Shown here: piece by piece, positions 49,374 through 61,947 of the stretch
How the letters are laid out: every line of letters starts with the position of its first letter
How positions within the stretch are numbered: position 1 is the stretch's first letter
Assembly (NCBI RefSeq): GCF_050948175.1
Contig: NC_135198.1
Location: 8,321,001 to 8,385,000 of the forward strand
Origin: Xylocopa sonorina
Lineage: Eukaryota; Arthropoda; Insecta; Hymenoptera; Apidae
Reading direction: 5' to 3'
DNA: 64,000 nucleotides
Translations under genes and position numbers: made by a program
The notes under the pieces: generated by a model
What the model was told of the DNA's origin: nothing
What the model saw: only the letters and a program-made list of their open reading frames with translations
Databases searched by the model: none

Positions 49374-50952
49374 CTACGCACGTGAACATTATTGTTTTAT
49401 CGATCGCATGATCAGGTCGACGAAGAACAATTTGTGAAACATGCGAAGACATGGTATACCTTCGTGCAACAGTCTGCCAAAGGTTCCAGCTCGTCCCTGG
49501 TGACGATCTGGCGTAAGATCTCGCTCTCCTGGTAACCACCGTCGACATCGTACGAGAAAAGAGCATCCGGATGCTCCAGTAGAAGCCGAAGGTTGATCGC
49601 GAACCCTGCCATGTCCAATGGAAACGGTCGATCCGGCTTCCAAGCGGCGTTGAAACCGATTACCTTATTAGTAGAGTTATCACAAATTGGTTTCTCCACC
49701 ATCAGACCGCCGACCAGGCCTACGGGCCACACGCCAACCTTCTTTATTTTCACCATCTGAAATACGCGCGAATTATATAACGTTTGCGTGACTCTAATTG
49801 CTCGACACGAGTCGTTAACAATTTTAAGAACAGTCACTTCATCCTGCGATCGAACGTAATATAATTTTGTTAAGAAGTTCTCTTACGAAACAAGACTACG
49901 TAGGAATATTGTGACATCTGAAACAACTATCAAAACTTAATCCTGTACAATTTTCGATCGTATGGAATACGAATACGAATTCGATGAACATAGAACCCCT
50001 GATCGTACGATTATAAACCCTGCTTTTGAGATGGTAATAGCGAGAGCAAAAATCCTGGGACATTGCACTGGAGAAGATTAACGTTCGACGTTCTCACCTC
50101 GTGAAACAGTTTAATGGCATACGTATTGTCGTCGTCTGCGAAATACACGATCCCTTTGTCGGTCGGTTTCAGATTTTTTCGAAGCCAATGCAACGCGGCG
50201 TTTCGTTGCTCGACGCCTCGTGGTTTCTTCCAATTCGGATCGTTTCGACCCAGCTTATAATTAGGCGGGGTCGCCACCGCTAAGTGGGTGTAAATCAGAC
50301 CGCTGTTCCCTAAGAATTGCATGACCAGGTTCGTCTTTTTTGGCGCGTCCTCGACGACGATCCAGTGGAAGTTCGGTACATGCAAGAACGTCTGCGACAA
50401 ACGCGTCAGCTCGGCCTTTTGCACGGGCCTGGAGAACGTCGGCGTGATCGCATAAATAATGGGCCTCTCCAGTGGAACCTGTTTGCCTTCGTTGAACACA
50501 CCGTGCCCCTCTAGCCTTTTAATTATGCTGTACGTAAGCTCGTACATGGAGCGCTGCTCGATCATCACCGTCTCCAATTTATCTCCGAGCTCCCGCCATT
50601 TGTAGCCATCTTGGTAATCTATTGTGGAACAGAACAATTGTAGGTACGCGCGTCTGTCGCAAGCGACGAATTAATTAGCAATTCAAATAACTCGAATGGA
50701 AAGTTAAAAAAGAGCAACGTGAACAAAGTTAAAAGAAACTTGAACGTCGCGGGAAGCATGCGTAGAAGTTACAAGATAGATTGCAAAGTTACGGATGCGC
50801 ATATGCCTCGTGCCTGGCCCGCTGGAGCAGACGCAGACTCAAAATTGCACGAACGTACGCGATGAACACTTACATATGAAACTTTGAAGTGCGATCACGA
50901 GTACCAGGAACAGTATTAGAAAGCCTCTGTTGTAACGAAATCCGCCCAACAT
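49275..50952 (-). CDS. GlcAT-I: Galactosylgalactosylxylosylprotein 3-beta-glucuronosyltransferase (GlcAT-I / B3GAT3)
   Basis: Golgi type II membrane enzyme (GT43) that adds the last sugar, GlcA, to the GlcA-Gal-Gal-Xyl linker of heparan and chondroitin sulfate. Four exons on the minus strand: 50952-50874, 50618-50098, 49756-49460, 49373-49275; 996 nt, 331 aa. Residues 1-8 are cytoplasmic and 9-26 a signal anchor (RGFLILFLVLVIALQSFI). The catalytic domain starts near PIIYAITPTF. The metal and UDP-binding DDD is 188-190 (YFADDDNTY), followed by VGVWPVGLVGG (207-217) and the likely catalytic Glu277 (GYQESEIL), equivalent to human Glu281. VWHTRTE holds His304 and Arg306, which contact the sugar nucleotide in the human enzyme (H308/R310). 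The terminal GIEV also matches human AIEV. The GlcAT-P/S paralogues are less likely given length and C-terminus. Confidence 0.96.
49460..49756 (-). CDS. GlcAT-I: GlcAT-I exon 3: acceptor-binding half
   Basis: Acceptor GTATTTCAG and donor AAG|GTATAC, both phase 0. Residues 201-299 include VGVWPVGLVGGLMVEKP, AAWKPDRPFPLDMAGFA and ELEPLADCCTK. There is an NST sequon at 227-229. Confidence 0.96.
50098..50618 (-). CDS. GlcAT-I: GlcAT-I exon 2: stem and nucleotide-binding half
   Basis: Acceptor CCACAATAG and donor GAG|GTGAGA, entry phase 1, exit phase 0. Residues 27-200 include the stem, PIIYAITPTFSRPVQKAELT, HWIVVEDAP, GVEQRNAALHWLR and FADDDNTYAIKLFHE. Confidence 0.96.
50874..50952 (-). CDS. GlcAT-I: GlcAT-I exon 1: start and signal anchor
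   Basis: ATG at 50952, then MLGGFRYNRGFLILF and further hydrophobic residues; donor GTAAGTG on the minus strand. Exit phase 1 fits the AT start of exon 2 (t|at = Tyr). This short exon was found by joining phase and membrane-anchor expectations. Confidence 0.88.
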
Positions 50953-52427
50953 GTTAAACTGAGAATTCAATTCGTCGGTAAGAAGCAATGGTTCGGTCAT
51001 TGTTACCGCGCCATGGCACTACTTTGCGATGTCTACCGAACTTATTATCGCCACAGCCTACTTATATGCGATATCTCAAAGCTGCGCGACGAAGGACACT
51101 GTTAAGTTCGCTCAGAAATGCTCGAGCAGCCTCAGACTCCTACGATTCTATCAGCGGAGCTAAATTATGTAGCTACGACAAGTAGCGCAGACAAACAGCG
51201 TTTCCGTTCTACTCGCACAAGATCCACTTATAACTTCGGTAGGAGCGTAGGAAACACAGGACGTCGAGGCTAGATTCATCGTAAACTTCGCCGCTAAATG
51301 TCGTTGTTCGACGAGTATAGGTTAGTTGTGGACTACATAAAAATCCCTAGCTGGCATCGCGTGGGATATCGCCACCATTTTGTAGCGGTTCTCGCGGCAA
51401 ATTTAAAGTGGCGTCGCGACAGAAGAGACGAATCTGATGATGTAGTAGGAATCTACCTTTTCTCGTTCGTGGTTGATCGAGATACCATTTTAGCTAGTCG
51501 CTCACGATGTTATCGATCCGAGTCAGAACAGTCGGAACAGTGTTACACCGTTCGATGGGACATTGCGTTTATTAAAACTTGTTGAGATACTAGTCGAATT
51601 AGACGATTAGCTAATCCCTCTGTTCCTTTTGTTACAGGTGTCGCAAAAGAGAAGACGCAGAAGTACTTTGAAGGATCAATTAAATTTAAGCAATCTGTTC
51701 AACTAATCAGCATCACTTTATACTTATATATATATAAAGTGATGTATAAATGTTTGTTACCGAGACTTTCCCTAGCGCGTGGCAATGATTTCAAGCAGGG
51801 GATCACGCGAACTTTACCGTAGACGGGCAGATTTGAAACGAAGAAGTCGCCAGTGGCGCCAATGATCGAACAAGTTATTTCGTTCCGCGGTCCTTTCGAA
51901 AAAAAAAGCAAATTCCCTAGACAGTGGTGTCGAGAGCAGCGACACTGGCTGCGGTCGAAGAAACTGGCACGGGTCTCAGGCGCTGCGATACGAGGCGCGC
52001 GTATAGAAGGGCGCATGCTGGGACGTGTCACGGACACGCGTGTGTCAGGATCGCGCATACATTTCTCTCGTGACTGGCCAGAAGGCGCCGCGGCGGGACG
52101 CAACGGGGGTGGCTTTCGAGGCTCCGGAGAGCAGGCAGGCGCGTAGATAGGCCCAGCTCGCGGAGGAGAGTCATCCCATGCTGGTAGGTCGTCTCGCGCG
52201 TGGCTCGCGTCCAGAGGGGTTCGCTCCGTCGATGTCAACGCGAAGCAGTGACCAGACAGCCCGAGGGACGTTCTGACAACGCGACGATCGTACGCGTAAA
52301 AGGGGTGCGCGATGAATTGCTCGAGGGGTCTGGTCGCGGACACCTTCCGGAGCGCGGAGAGTCCCGCGTGATCCTCTCCAACGTTTCGCGGACTGGTTAC
52401 CAGCATCGAGGCACTACTCACGTTGGA

Positions 52428-52530
52428 GGCGGTGGTAGTGGTGACCGTGGCGGTGGTGGTGGTTTCCTATCGCGGTGGTGCCCGTTGGTAGTCGAGATTC
52501 GCATCGTGGTGGTGGATGGTAGTAGTGGTG
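52428..52530. repeat. GGT-rich degenerate repeat
   Basis: GGTGGT and GGTAGT triplets predominate, interrupted by a short unique stretch. They give glycine-, valine- or proline-rich frames of no evident meaning. Confidence 0.8.
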
Positions 52531-53393
52531 GTGCTCTGTCGGAGTAGTGCTGCGCCTCCGTTCGACGACGGCGGCGAGGGAGAGAAGGAAAAGTGGCCCT
52601 CGAGGTTACGAGGCCAGAGGAGAAAGTGGGTGTTGCCGGAGTGACAACGGGAGGATCATCCGAGTCCTCGACTCGGCCAGGACTAGAGGAACAGGCTTCT
52701 ATCGGTGTGTAGGATGCACGTCGGTCGACGATCCAGGAGTCGACGTCTCCTAACCGAGAGCCTGATCCTCGTCGATCGTGCGCCTCGTGAGTACCAACAA
52801 TCATCTCGCAGGACGTGCGTACAGCGTCCGCGTACAATATCTTCCGGCGCGCATATCCGAATCCCCTCGATCCTCTCGCCAGGAACGTTACACGAACGTC
52901 ACCACGTTTGCAGCGCTAACTAAATCTCGAACAACAATTTCGTCATCATCCCCTACTGTCGTGGAGAAGTACCGACCGTCGAGCGGCGGAGTCCTCGGTT
53001 TCCCTCGACGATTTAGGAAGGGACATTTATTAGTTCAACGGCTACGAAAGAAATAGAGGTCGGATGCAAATTACGAGCGTGGACGAGGTAGCGCGAGCCA
53101 GTGATGGGGACGGTAATTGGGGCGAGGGGACGCTGGCTCCCGGTGGGCGCGGAGGCAGAGAGGATGCGTTGGATGTTCTTCCCCCTTTCGCATCCTCTTC
53201 CTCGTTTACACCCTCTTCTCCCACTCCCCCTCGTCCCACCGATTTTCCTTGTTTCTCTTCGCTCGCGTTTTTTCGTTCTTCCTTCACCCCCGTGCCACCC
53301 CGCGTCGGCTCTGTAAACAGGAGTCACTGGCGCGTGAAGTATATGGGCGTAGGTAAAAACTCGACTTTACCGGTACGGTGGAGTTATTTTTTT

Positions 53394-53435
<42 letters not shown>
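53394..53435. repeat. (CT)n microsatellite
   Basis: About 40 bp of CT dinucleotides with two CTTT interruptions. Confidence 0.95.
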
Positions 53436-53437
<2 letters not shown>

Positions 53438-55585
53438 TTTCCTCTCCCTTTTTTTCGACGTAACGAGGGGTCGGCGGTGTTATCGTGCGCAACGATGACT
53501 CCGACGGTGCCCTTTCCGCCTTCCACTCGCGTGCCACCTCGTCTTGCCGGATAACAGCGGTACACACGAATACCAGAAATAATACTCGAGGCTCGTCGGC
53601 CGGCCGGAGAGTTAGAGAGCATCACCCCGCCTCGTTCTTCCTCGGCGGTGTGCACTGGCCTCGATTAGTTCTCGCTTAGAGGGAGAAGGAGTTGTGACCG
53701 GATTATACGTTTCCTCCTCCTCTTCTTCCCGGTTTCCCTCTTTTCGGGGGGAGGGTAACGTGGAACGGTGGGCGGAAAGGGTGCGCTAACGACGTCACCG
53801 TGTCGAGTGAGTCACGGCTTCAAAATTGATCCCCCACCATGGTTGCTCTTCCTCCTCTTCCTCTTGCTTCCGCTCCACCTATTCCATCTTCTTCCATCTC
53901 CGTCTCGCTCGTTCGCTCGACCAGCCCCCCTCTCGAGCAGTCCTCCGTCCCTCCCTCCCTCCCCTATCTCGTTTTCCTTCATCCCCATCAACGAAGCGAG
54001 GCGTGTTGATTTAATTCCCGATGCAACGTGCCCTCCGATTTACGCGACGGGGAAATATGCCCGGCCAAGAGGGAACGGATCGCGACGGAGGTCGTGCTCC
54101 GCGATAACGTGCCGTCAATTTATGAGGACGCTCGTTCAATAATTTCGCAAGGTTACGGGGACCGGCCGATAGGCAGACGCCGCCGTCTCGCAAGAATGAT
54201 CGATCTCCCTCGATTCCGACTTCGCGCCCGTCCCCAGCACCGGGACACAACGGTTTCCACGAGGCTGTTTTCCTACCTCGTTCCTACCAGTGATAGCGAG
54301 CTATCTACCTGCTGCGACTGCTTTACCTGATACACGATAAGATTTAATCGCCGCTGATTGCGTGACAGTGTGTCGTGCACCTTGTCTCGTTATCATCCGA
54401 TACGACCAGTCGAGAGAGCACGCTGCAGGCTAAAAGCTGAAAAGAGCCTTGGAAATTTCGCTACTCCTTGCTCGCGCACCCTTGATACGACGCGCGACTT
54501 TGTTCTATTCTCGTCGAATCCCGTGGCGATTAGTCGCGTTCGCGATGCAGAGGCGATTTGGGGAAGTTTGAGAAACTCGGAAAGATTGAGAGAACCGAAT
54601 AGAGGCTTAACCTGAAGTACGACCCGATGAACATCTCGTGAAAGCTAACGATATTAGGTCAGGTAAATTGACCATTCGTTCACGGACCAGCCATGACTCG
54701 CATCCTCGACGTAACCCGTATTCACCGCGTTCAACGAACACAATAGTCATTCCGCGAGGCTCGCAAACATCCCTTGCGCTTTCGAGAAAGGGAAATTTTC
54801 CGCTACCTCGTTCCTCGAGCCAGTCAAAGAAAAACGAGCCGACCGTGTTCCCCTCCTCGTCCTCCGCGTTCCCCCTTTTCTCGTTTGCCCGGAACACAAT
54901 TCACGGAAGCCGCGTTTCTCTCCGCGGTTCTTCTCCGGTTAAGTTACATTTTAATGTAACCCGTCTCACCCTCCCAGCCCCTGCACTCCCACCCAGCCAG
55001 TACACCGGCGTTTCTTTTGACCCAAACCTCATCCGAGCGACGGCTGTTTTCTCATTAAGGAATGGAAAAGTTCTTAACGACCAGCGAACGGAACGGGCAT
55101 ACCCGCGTCATCGCGACGAAAGCCAGGGCCACTCGTGACAATATGGCGAGATGAGTATCGCGGAAATATCGGGGGACGGTCGGACGGGCAGAGGAATCCA
55201 TTATCGGGCCTTAATATCTCCTCCATTTGGCCGCGGTTCTTTATCCCTCCCCCCCGACGATGATGACGCTTTATTAGCGTCTCGTTTCCGCGACGAGCAG
55301 CTTTTACGCGGCGCGCGAGACACCCTGGGGTAATGGAAATCGTCGCCAGGCTCGCAGAATTCAATGGCCTGGAGGGAAGCGGCCGGTGGTAATTCCTCTT
55401 CGCCGGATTAAGCGATCGACGATCGTCAAAAAATTGCATTCCACGTGGAAGAGAGGCGAGCCGCTCGTAGGCGGCACCCTGACATTTTCTAGCGGCCGTC
55501 CCTGGAAAAGGTCACCGAATGTAGAGCAACTTTTGAGCGGACAGATCGAGCGTTCTCGTGGGAGCCGCGAGGGTTGCCGCGGTTA

Positions 55586-56347
55586 TACAGGGTGTATCAT
55601 TCGCAGATCCTTAGTTTTTTCACGTACACGCGAGCGCAAGTAGATGGAACTTAAATAGTTTAGGGTTTCTTTCAAGTTTTTCCAAACCACCCTTCGCGGG
55701 TGACGTGTCTTGCGTGACAATTTTTGTTTTGTTAGGGTGTCTTCGCGTTTTTCGAACTCCACGAGCTTTCTATATCCTTCAGCAACATTTAGAATATCCT
55801 GTACGCTTTTTAGAGTTCTGCAAATTTTCATGTGGTTACAGTTGATACGTTAGTTGAAGTAATTTGAATAAAGTTGGGCGGTAAATGTTGCAACTGAAAT
55901 TTGCTACATGCGTCCAATGGTAGCTTAATTGTAAAGGTACGTACGAAGTGTACGAGCTAATGGGAGTCGTTAACTAAAATAGTATTCGTAATTTAACTGA
56001 ATCAGAGATAATTTCAAACGCCCCCGATAAGAGTGGAATATCTACTATATACTGTTACGTCTAGCTTACCTATATGATTCCGCCCACGTTATCGAATCTG
56101 AGCAAAATGCGCCAAGGAGGCGTACAAAAGCGAGCAAATAAATGAGCAGCTGAATCACTTGGAGCATTTTTTTAAATGATTTTGTTACGTTCAGTAAATA
56201 TTTGCGTACGGTCGAATAAATCTTCGTTTTCGAAATTCGAGGCGAAGTAAACGCGTGCTCGCGAATATAAATGCATTTTCAGATAGATCGCACGAGTACG
56301 AGGAGAGATCCGCTAATTGCGAGTCCAAGTTTAAAATACACCCTGTA
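55586..56347. mobile_element. Possible transposon remnant with 12-bp terminal inverted repeats
   Basis: TACAGGGTGTAT at 55586-55597 is repeated as its exact reverse complement, ATACACCCTGTA, at 56336-56347. A charged 82-aa minus-strand frame (55831 to 55583) ends at the left repeat. I see no target-site duplication and no recognised transposase, so the element is non-autonomous, decayed or coincidental. Confidence 0.35.
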
Positions 56348-57498
56348 CGTACGTATTTTTGCGCGACGGGTTCGACGGGTGCGAAACCGACAAGCTGGAA
56401 CGAAAAGCTCGCTTCATCGAATTAGCAACGACGGAAGTGTCACGCTCATCGGCGCTGTGAAATTAATTAGACGGTCATCGACGTGGAACATCTTCTGCAT
56501 AGGAGATCGAAGCGTTTTTCATTCGTTTTTTGTCAGGGGAAAGGGGAGGGGCGAAAAATTGTTGGAACAAGTAGATTGGAGTCGAGCCAAGTCATTTTCC
56601 AACTCGATCGTCTGGGTTACGTATGAAATTGAATTTTATGTCTTACGTTGCATTTCACGGTCATGTTCCAATGCCAAGCGATAGTGACGTTAGGTTATGT
56701 TAATTTATTGATAACGTTAGGTCGTTAAGGAGGCATGTTGGTTCGGGAAATTGTTTCCTCCGAGTTCGACCCATAACTTTCATTGGCTTCGATCCTATCC
56801 GTAGCTAAAGGACTATTATTTTTTGAATTTATCGTTCGAATTAGAGCACATATACCGTAGATCGATTCCTCGTAGACGAGAGAACGTTACAAGTTTTGAC
56901 AAAGAAAATCGTAAGTTAACGCTGTGAGATCAATCATGGAAGGAACAAGTACTTCTTTCGAGCTTGCAACTCCTTGCTTTCGAAACTTCGAGACTTCAGA
57001 AGTTGACTTGATATTTATAGCATGGTTCGCGATCTCGAGAACTTTGGACACCTCTAACAAATTACTTAACCTCTCGAGTAAAAAGGGAAGCGGAACATTA
57101 TAATAGCAGTATTTTACATGAAAATAAAGCGTATTATACGAACGAACATCGTTAAGACCTCAACATGAAACCCGAAATTTTACCAATATTATACCATACT
57201 TTTTTCCAAAATTTACAAACACGTTCGAACAATCTCCACTCCACAGGAACAACCAAGAACCAAGCTAACACCGCGCAAGTGGAACGTGACAGCCACCGAT
57301 CGGCCGTCTGACCCGACAGTTCCCTTTCCCCTGCGCGTAATCCACGTTCGCCAGCCGATCTTCTCTCGATCCGCAACCACGGATCTCCCATTCAGAACGC
57401 GAGACAAATCCTCCGCGTGTCGGATCGCCTCTCGTCGAAATTGAAACCCTAGCGAGCGCTCTGAACGGGTGCGATCGCTTTCCGCTCGGATCGGTCCG

Positions 57499-57540
57499 AG
57501 TGGTCAGTGAACCTGCGCGCGTACACGTGCACAGAGGGTG
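57499..57540 (+). promoter_or_regulatory. Possible arthropod core promoter (Inr + weak DPE)
   Basis: GGTCAGTG carries the TCAGT initiator with the A at 57506. AGAGG at +28 to +32 matches four of five DPE positions. No downstream gene is visible in the window, so this is only a motif match. Confidence 0.2.
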
Positions 57541-60319
57541 GACGCTCTCCGTCGCGACTGCAACAGCAGCCGGTGCGAACGACGGTTCGATCGAAGGGCG
57601 AGGTTCGCCCTCGACGCATCCTGATTAATAATCCAAGGCGAGCGACGGCGGACCCAGGAAGTAGCCGGTGCCAGCGGGGGATTCAGCGTTGGTGCGTGAT
57701 CAATTCTTGGCTCGTCGCGTCCCGTTGATTAGGCGGCGAATGCCGCGGATGCCTGCCTCGGCCAAAACCCGATCCCTCGCCGATACGAACCTCGTTGCAC
57801 GCGTGCCGGACGACGATCGAGAACGGGTTATCGTCCACGTGGCATTTGCCGGTCCGAGAATGGAACGGCGGATTCCGGGGTACCGACTATTTCACGTGAC
57901 GTGGGTTCAACCCCTTCCGGGATGCCATGAGAAATAGGAACGATTGGTGGGAACGGTGAGGAGTATTCGTTTCGTTCTCTTTTGGTTGTTTGACTGGTGA
58001 ATGTTAAGGTAATTGTTTCATTATTTGTTAATGAATTATTGAATTTGTTTTAGTTAGTAGTTTCTGACGAGTATTCTGTTAATCACGCAGGATTTTGTAA
58101 TTTACTGGCGTACTGTTATTATCCGTGTAATCGATTGCGAGCTTTACGGCTGAGATTAGAGTATCTCTTCTTATCAATTTAATATCTGAACCTAGATTTG
58201 CTCCCCTACCGGGATCACGGAATATTAGAAGCAATCGGAACGGTTGGGGCTTGTAATGAAAGTGGAACAATCCAGATAGCGGGTTCGATAATATCATACA
58301 GAGGAAGATTAAGGAACGATTTATCACCGTTACGTTTTATCTTCGCAGTCATGCGTGATTTTTTTCGAGTATTCAGGAATAAATATGCTCGAGATACTTC
58401 GCGATCGATAGCTGTCGACGGTGGTTTTAAACGTTGACGAATTTACTTCGAAAGTCGCGGCCCTATCTTATGGCGCAGCCTGTATAACTGATTAGACCAA
58501 CTCGAGCTCAGAGATGATTAATGTTCCATGCGGTGCTTGTTTAACCCTCGAAGGCCGGAAGTGTTTGTCACGTACAGAGAGGGAACGGGGTCACCCGCGA
58601 CACTTGATAAAATGTTCCTCCTCTTAGAGGAGAATGTTTATTAAGATTTTATACCTCTCTTTAATACATATCGTAACGCTTTTACGAGTCTGGCCATTCA
58701 TCATGATCCGTAATAATCGTGGCAAATTGACGTCGAATAATTGCGATTCGGAGATCATTGGTCTTGGCTGGGTACAAGATTGATGCATGGAAAAATTCAA
58801 AGGAAAACTTTCTCAGAAGGTGGGTCGGTCGCTAGGGATAAAGTTGAACGTTAAATCGAATGCCAAAATCTGTTTACCACCACCCTAGCCTTATCTCGAT
58901 AGCCTTTTTTCTCTTACAACCCCTTTCAACTTTAACCTATGTACACACACTTCTTTCGAGCTTTGATCTACCATCTAACCTAGTCTGCCTCTCCTATTTT
59001 AGCCTCGAGCTAATTCTGTCCAGCTATTCCTAAATAACCCACGATTACGTTGACCCAGAAATGCTCATTAATCAGAGACATATTCTCCTCGGGCCGTAAT
59101 TCGAAGTGCTCGATCAAAATGCTCCATTTAAGTCTAAAAGTGTATCACGTTTAAACGTCGCTGAGTTTCAAAGCGTTCAACCGCGCCCCAGCTCGTTCGA
59201 TGTTCCACAGCTTGACCAAAATTGAAAGCTCGTAGTCCCACGAAACGGCGCCCAGCCGAAAATTACAGTTGCGTGTCCGATACGTCTCGCGCCACCCCTC
59301 GAATGGAATCGTCCCACGACCATCGCCAGCCTGCCAACAACCTCCGAGAAGAACGTGCCTCGCCCCGAATCGCCGTCCTATAATTAATAACCAGCTTATC
59401 TGACGCGCGATAAAAGAAACGCGACCGTTCGAGCCCGTGGCTCGCGGCTGAAAAAGGAGACCGGCGAACCTGCGCGACGCCGCGCACGTTATCACTATCA
59501 ATAGCTTCGATACGCCTTCGAGAGGCGTTGGCGGACGCTGGCGAGGAGGCGGAAAAGGCACGTAGGTGGTGTGTGGTGCACTCGCGTCGCAATAAACCAT
59601 ACTTTATCGCCTTACGCTTGAAACTTCTCCCAGTTCACGTGGTTTGTTGAACCACGCAGGTTCATTGGCTCCGTCGCTGGGAAATGCGAGCGTGCGAGCC
59701 ACGTGACCGCCCTTTGCTATGCCTCCTGTCGAGTTAGCCCTAACTGGTTCGCGCGTTACGTTTCTTTTTACGGTTTCCGATGGGACGATGGTATAATTGT
59801 CATCGACGAGGGCGAGGAGACGAGGGCGGCGTTTCGCGGTGGAGAGGCGCGAGGGACGATGCGGTTCCGTGCGCGAACACATTCGGAAAACGCTGATCGA
59901 GCCCCTGGGATGGACTGCGGAGTGGTAGAAGTGGGTCGTTCTTGGCAGCCCGATCGGCTGAGTTCGATTGGTCGTGTAAGTGAAGTTCGATTTGGATTCT
60001 TCTCGCCCGTTTTGGGTTAAGTTGGCCGGGCTTTTGTCGAGCTCCATCGTCGGGATTCTGGGACGGTCGATTGATGAATTCGCTCGGGTGAAGGTATTCG
60101 AAAATACTTGTTGTACCGTCCCGATAAGCTGTGAATTGTTAATGGATTCGTCGAAGAGGAAAGTTTATATGCCGCCAGTCAGAAATGTCAAATTGTCGTT
60201 TGTAATCACTTTACGTGATAAGAGAGAGAGAGATATTGAAATTACGAACGATATTAATACCTGAATTTTTCTATCGATCGAAGCGAGTTCTTTTTCGTGC
60301 TGCTCGCTTCTTTTCCACT

Positions 60320-60412
60320 TCGTCGAAAGGAACCACGGTTATTTGAATATCCGTTTGAAGCAAAGCTGAGGAGGAGAAAAATAGAAAGAGGGGAACGCGG
60401 TTTCAGTAGGCA
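60320..60412 (+). repeat. Dispersed element, copy 1
   Basis: Shares CGGTTATTTGAATATCCGTT exactly with copy 2 (1.47 kb downstream), preceded by AAAGGAACC in both and followed by a GAAAATAGAAAG(a)GGG block and GCGGTTxCAG. Confidence 0.7.
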
Positions 60413-61792
60413 TCTTAAAGCACCGTGCAGAGCTCCCCGTGACTCCTCGAAACTCCCGTATTCCCCGAATAATCCGCAGGAGTATAGCTGGATGCGAAAG
60501 TTGGGATCCCGGCCTCGCCCACACGAGGGTTCGCCAATTCCCGTGGACGCGGTTCGAGGAATGAGAGGGTTGCGTGATATTCAGCGGGTAAGACGCGGGC
60601 CCCTGCCGGGAGATAAGAAATACTTTCCCTTTGGTCGACTTTGGGGCGATGCGCCTGGTGTGGGCGCCCCTCCGTCGGAGGATAGAAGCGTCTAGACGTC
60701 TGACCAAATACGCGTGCTTCTCCTGGCAAGAGGTGGAGCTGAACCGGCAGCTAGCCGGGCAGTGATGAGGCGCTTAAAAGATAATTCCGTCTAGTTTGAT
60801 GAATCCCACGAGGGAACACAGGTTTTCTACCCTACTTGGAGCTACTTTCAAGGAAACTTGCCAGAGTTAAGCGTCATCTCACTTGCGTAAAACACACTTC
60901 GTAATAATCTGCCGCTTCTACCAACTACTTCGCGCGATCCTCAATAACAGTGTACGCGAATTTTTTACTGGCACGTAAACGAGCGAACGGCAAATTGATT
61001 TGGCTACAGATATTCTAGTTTCGTTTATTTATACATCGCGAACGATCGTTGGTTTCGTTCTCGAGGGTTGAAAGACGACTTATCGCGTTACTTTTTCTAT
61101 TTTTGCAACGTAAGCTTGGCGCACGGTATAGCTCTTGTTATTCCACACGAAACATTCCATTGTCGATGGAATAATACATATTAATACCACTCAGAATGTA
61201 AACAAGGTTCATAAAACCGTCGGTTGGCACGGAAGCGTCGCGAGGCGTTTAAAGAGTGATTACGAGCTAAATCGATGAATCACAGGGCGGAGCGAAAAGG
61301 AGGAAAGAAAAAAAAAGAGAAGAATCGAGTGGACGGGGTTGTTGCCAAGTTGAATAGAGTCCCGCGAGCGAACAGTTTCGTCGTGAACAATTTCACGGAA
61401 CGTTCTTAGCCAACGAGCAGAAGCGTGGTAAACCATAACGAGCCATCATCCGCCAACGCACAATGTCACCTTAATAAATAACCAGACGGAAGACAGAGGG
61501 GTCGAGAGAGAGAGAGAGTGGCGAAGGAGGAAAAAAAGAGAAGAAAGAAGGGGAGGCACGAACAGGCTTAATCAAAACGAGGGGTCGGCCGCGGCACGAT
61601 ATCCTCGCATCGTTTCCACCTTCGAATTAATTACTCGAACGTCGCGACGAAGCGCGGGCAGCGTCGCTATTAAAACGCGAACACGTGTCGCGGTGGCTCC
61701 TAACGAAGGTAATTCAGACGCTCCACCCCCGCTTTTATCCATCGCACGGGAAGCAAATTCCCGACAATGCGCTGAAAGGCGACCAACGACTC

Positions 61793-61947
61793 GCTCGTGA
61801 AAAGGAACCAACGGTTATTTGAATATCCGTTAGAGGTAAGGGTGAAAAAGGGGGTGAACTCTGAAACCGAAACGCAGCGGAGAGAAAAAAAAGAAGAAAC
61901 GCAAGGAGGATTGAAAATAGAAAGGGGAAAAAGCGGTTACAGCGGTA
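61793..61947 (+). repeat. Dispersed element, copy 2
   Basis: Same orientation as copy 1, with a purine-rich insertion of about 60 bp between the two conserved blocks. Flanks differ from copy 1. Confidence 0.7.

Noticed and set aside
57895..57925. tRNA B-box-like GGGTTCAACCCC
   Set aside because: No matching A box, anticodon arm or acceptor stem at the required distances.
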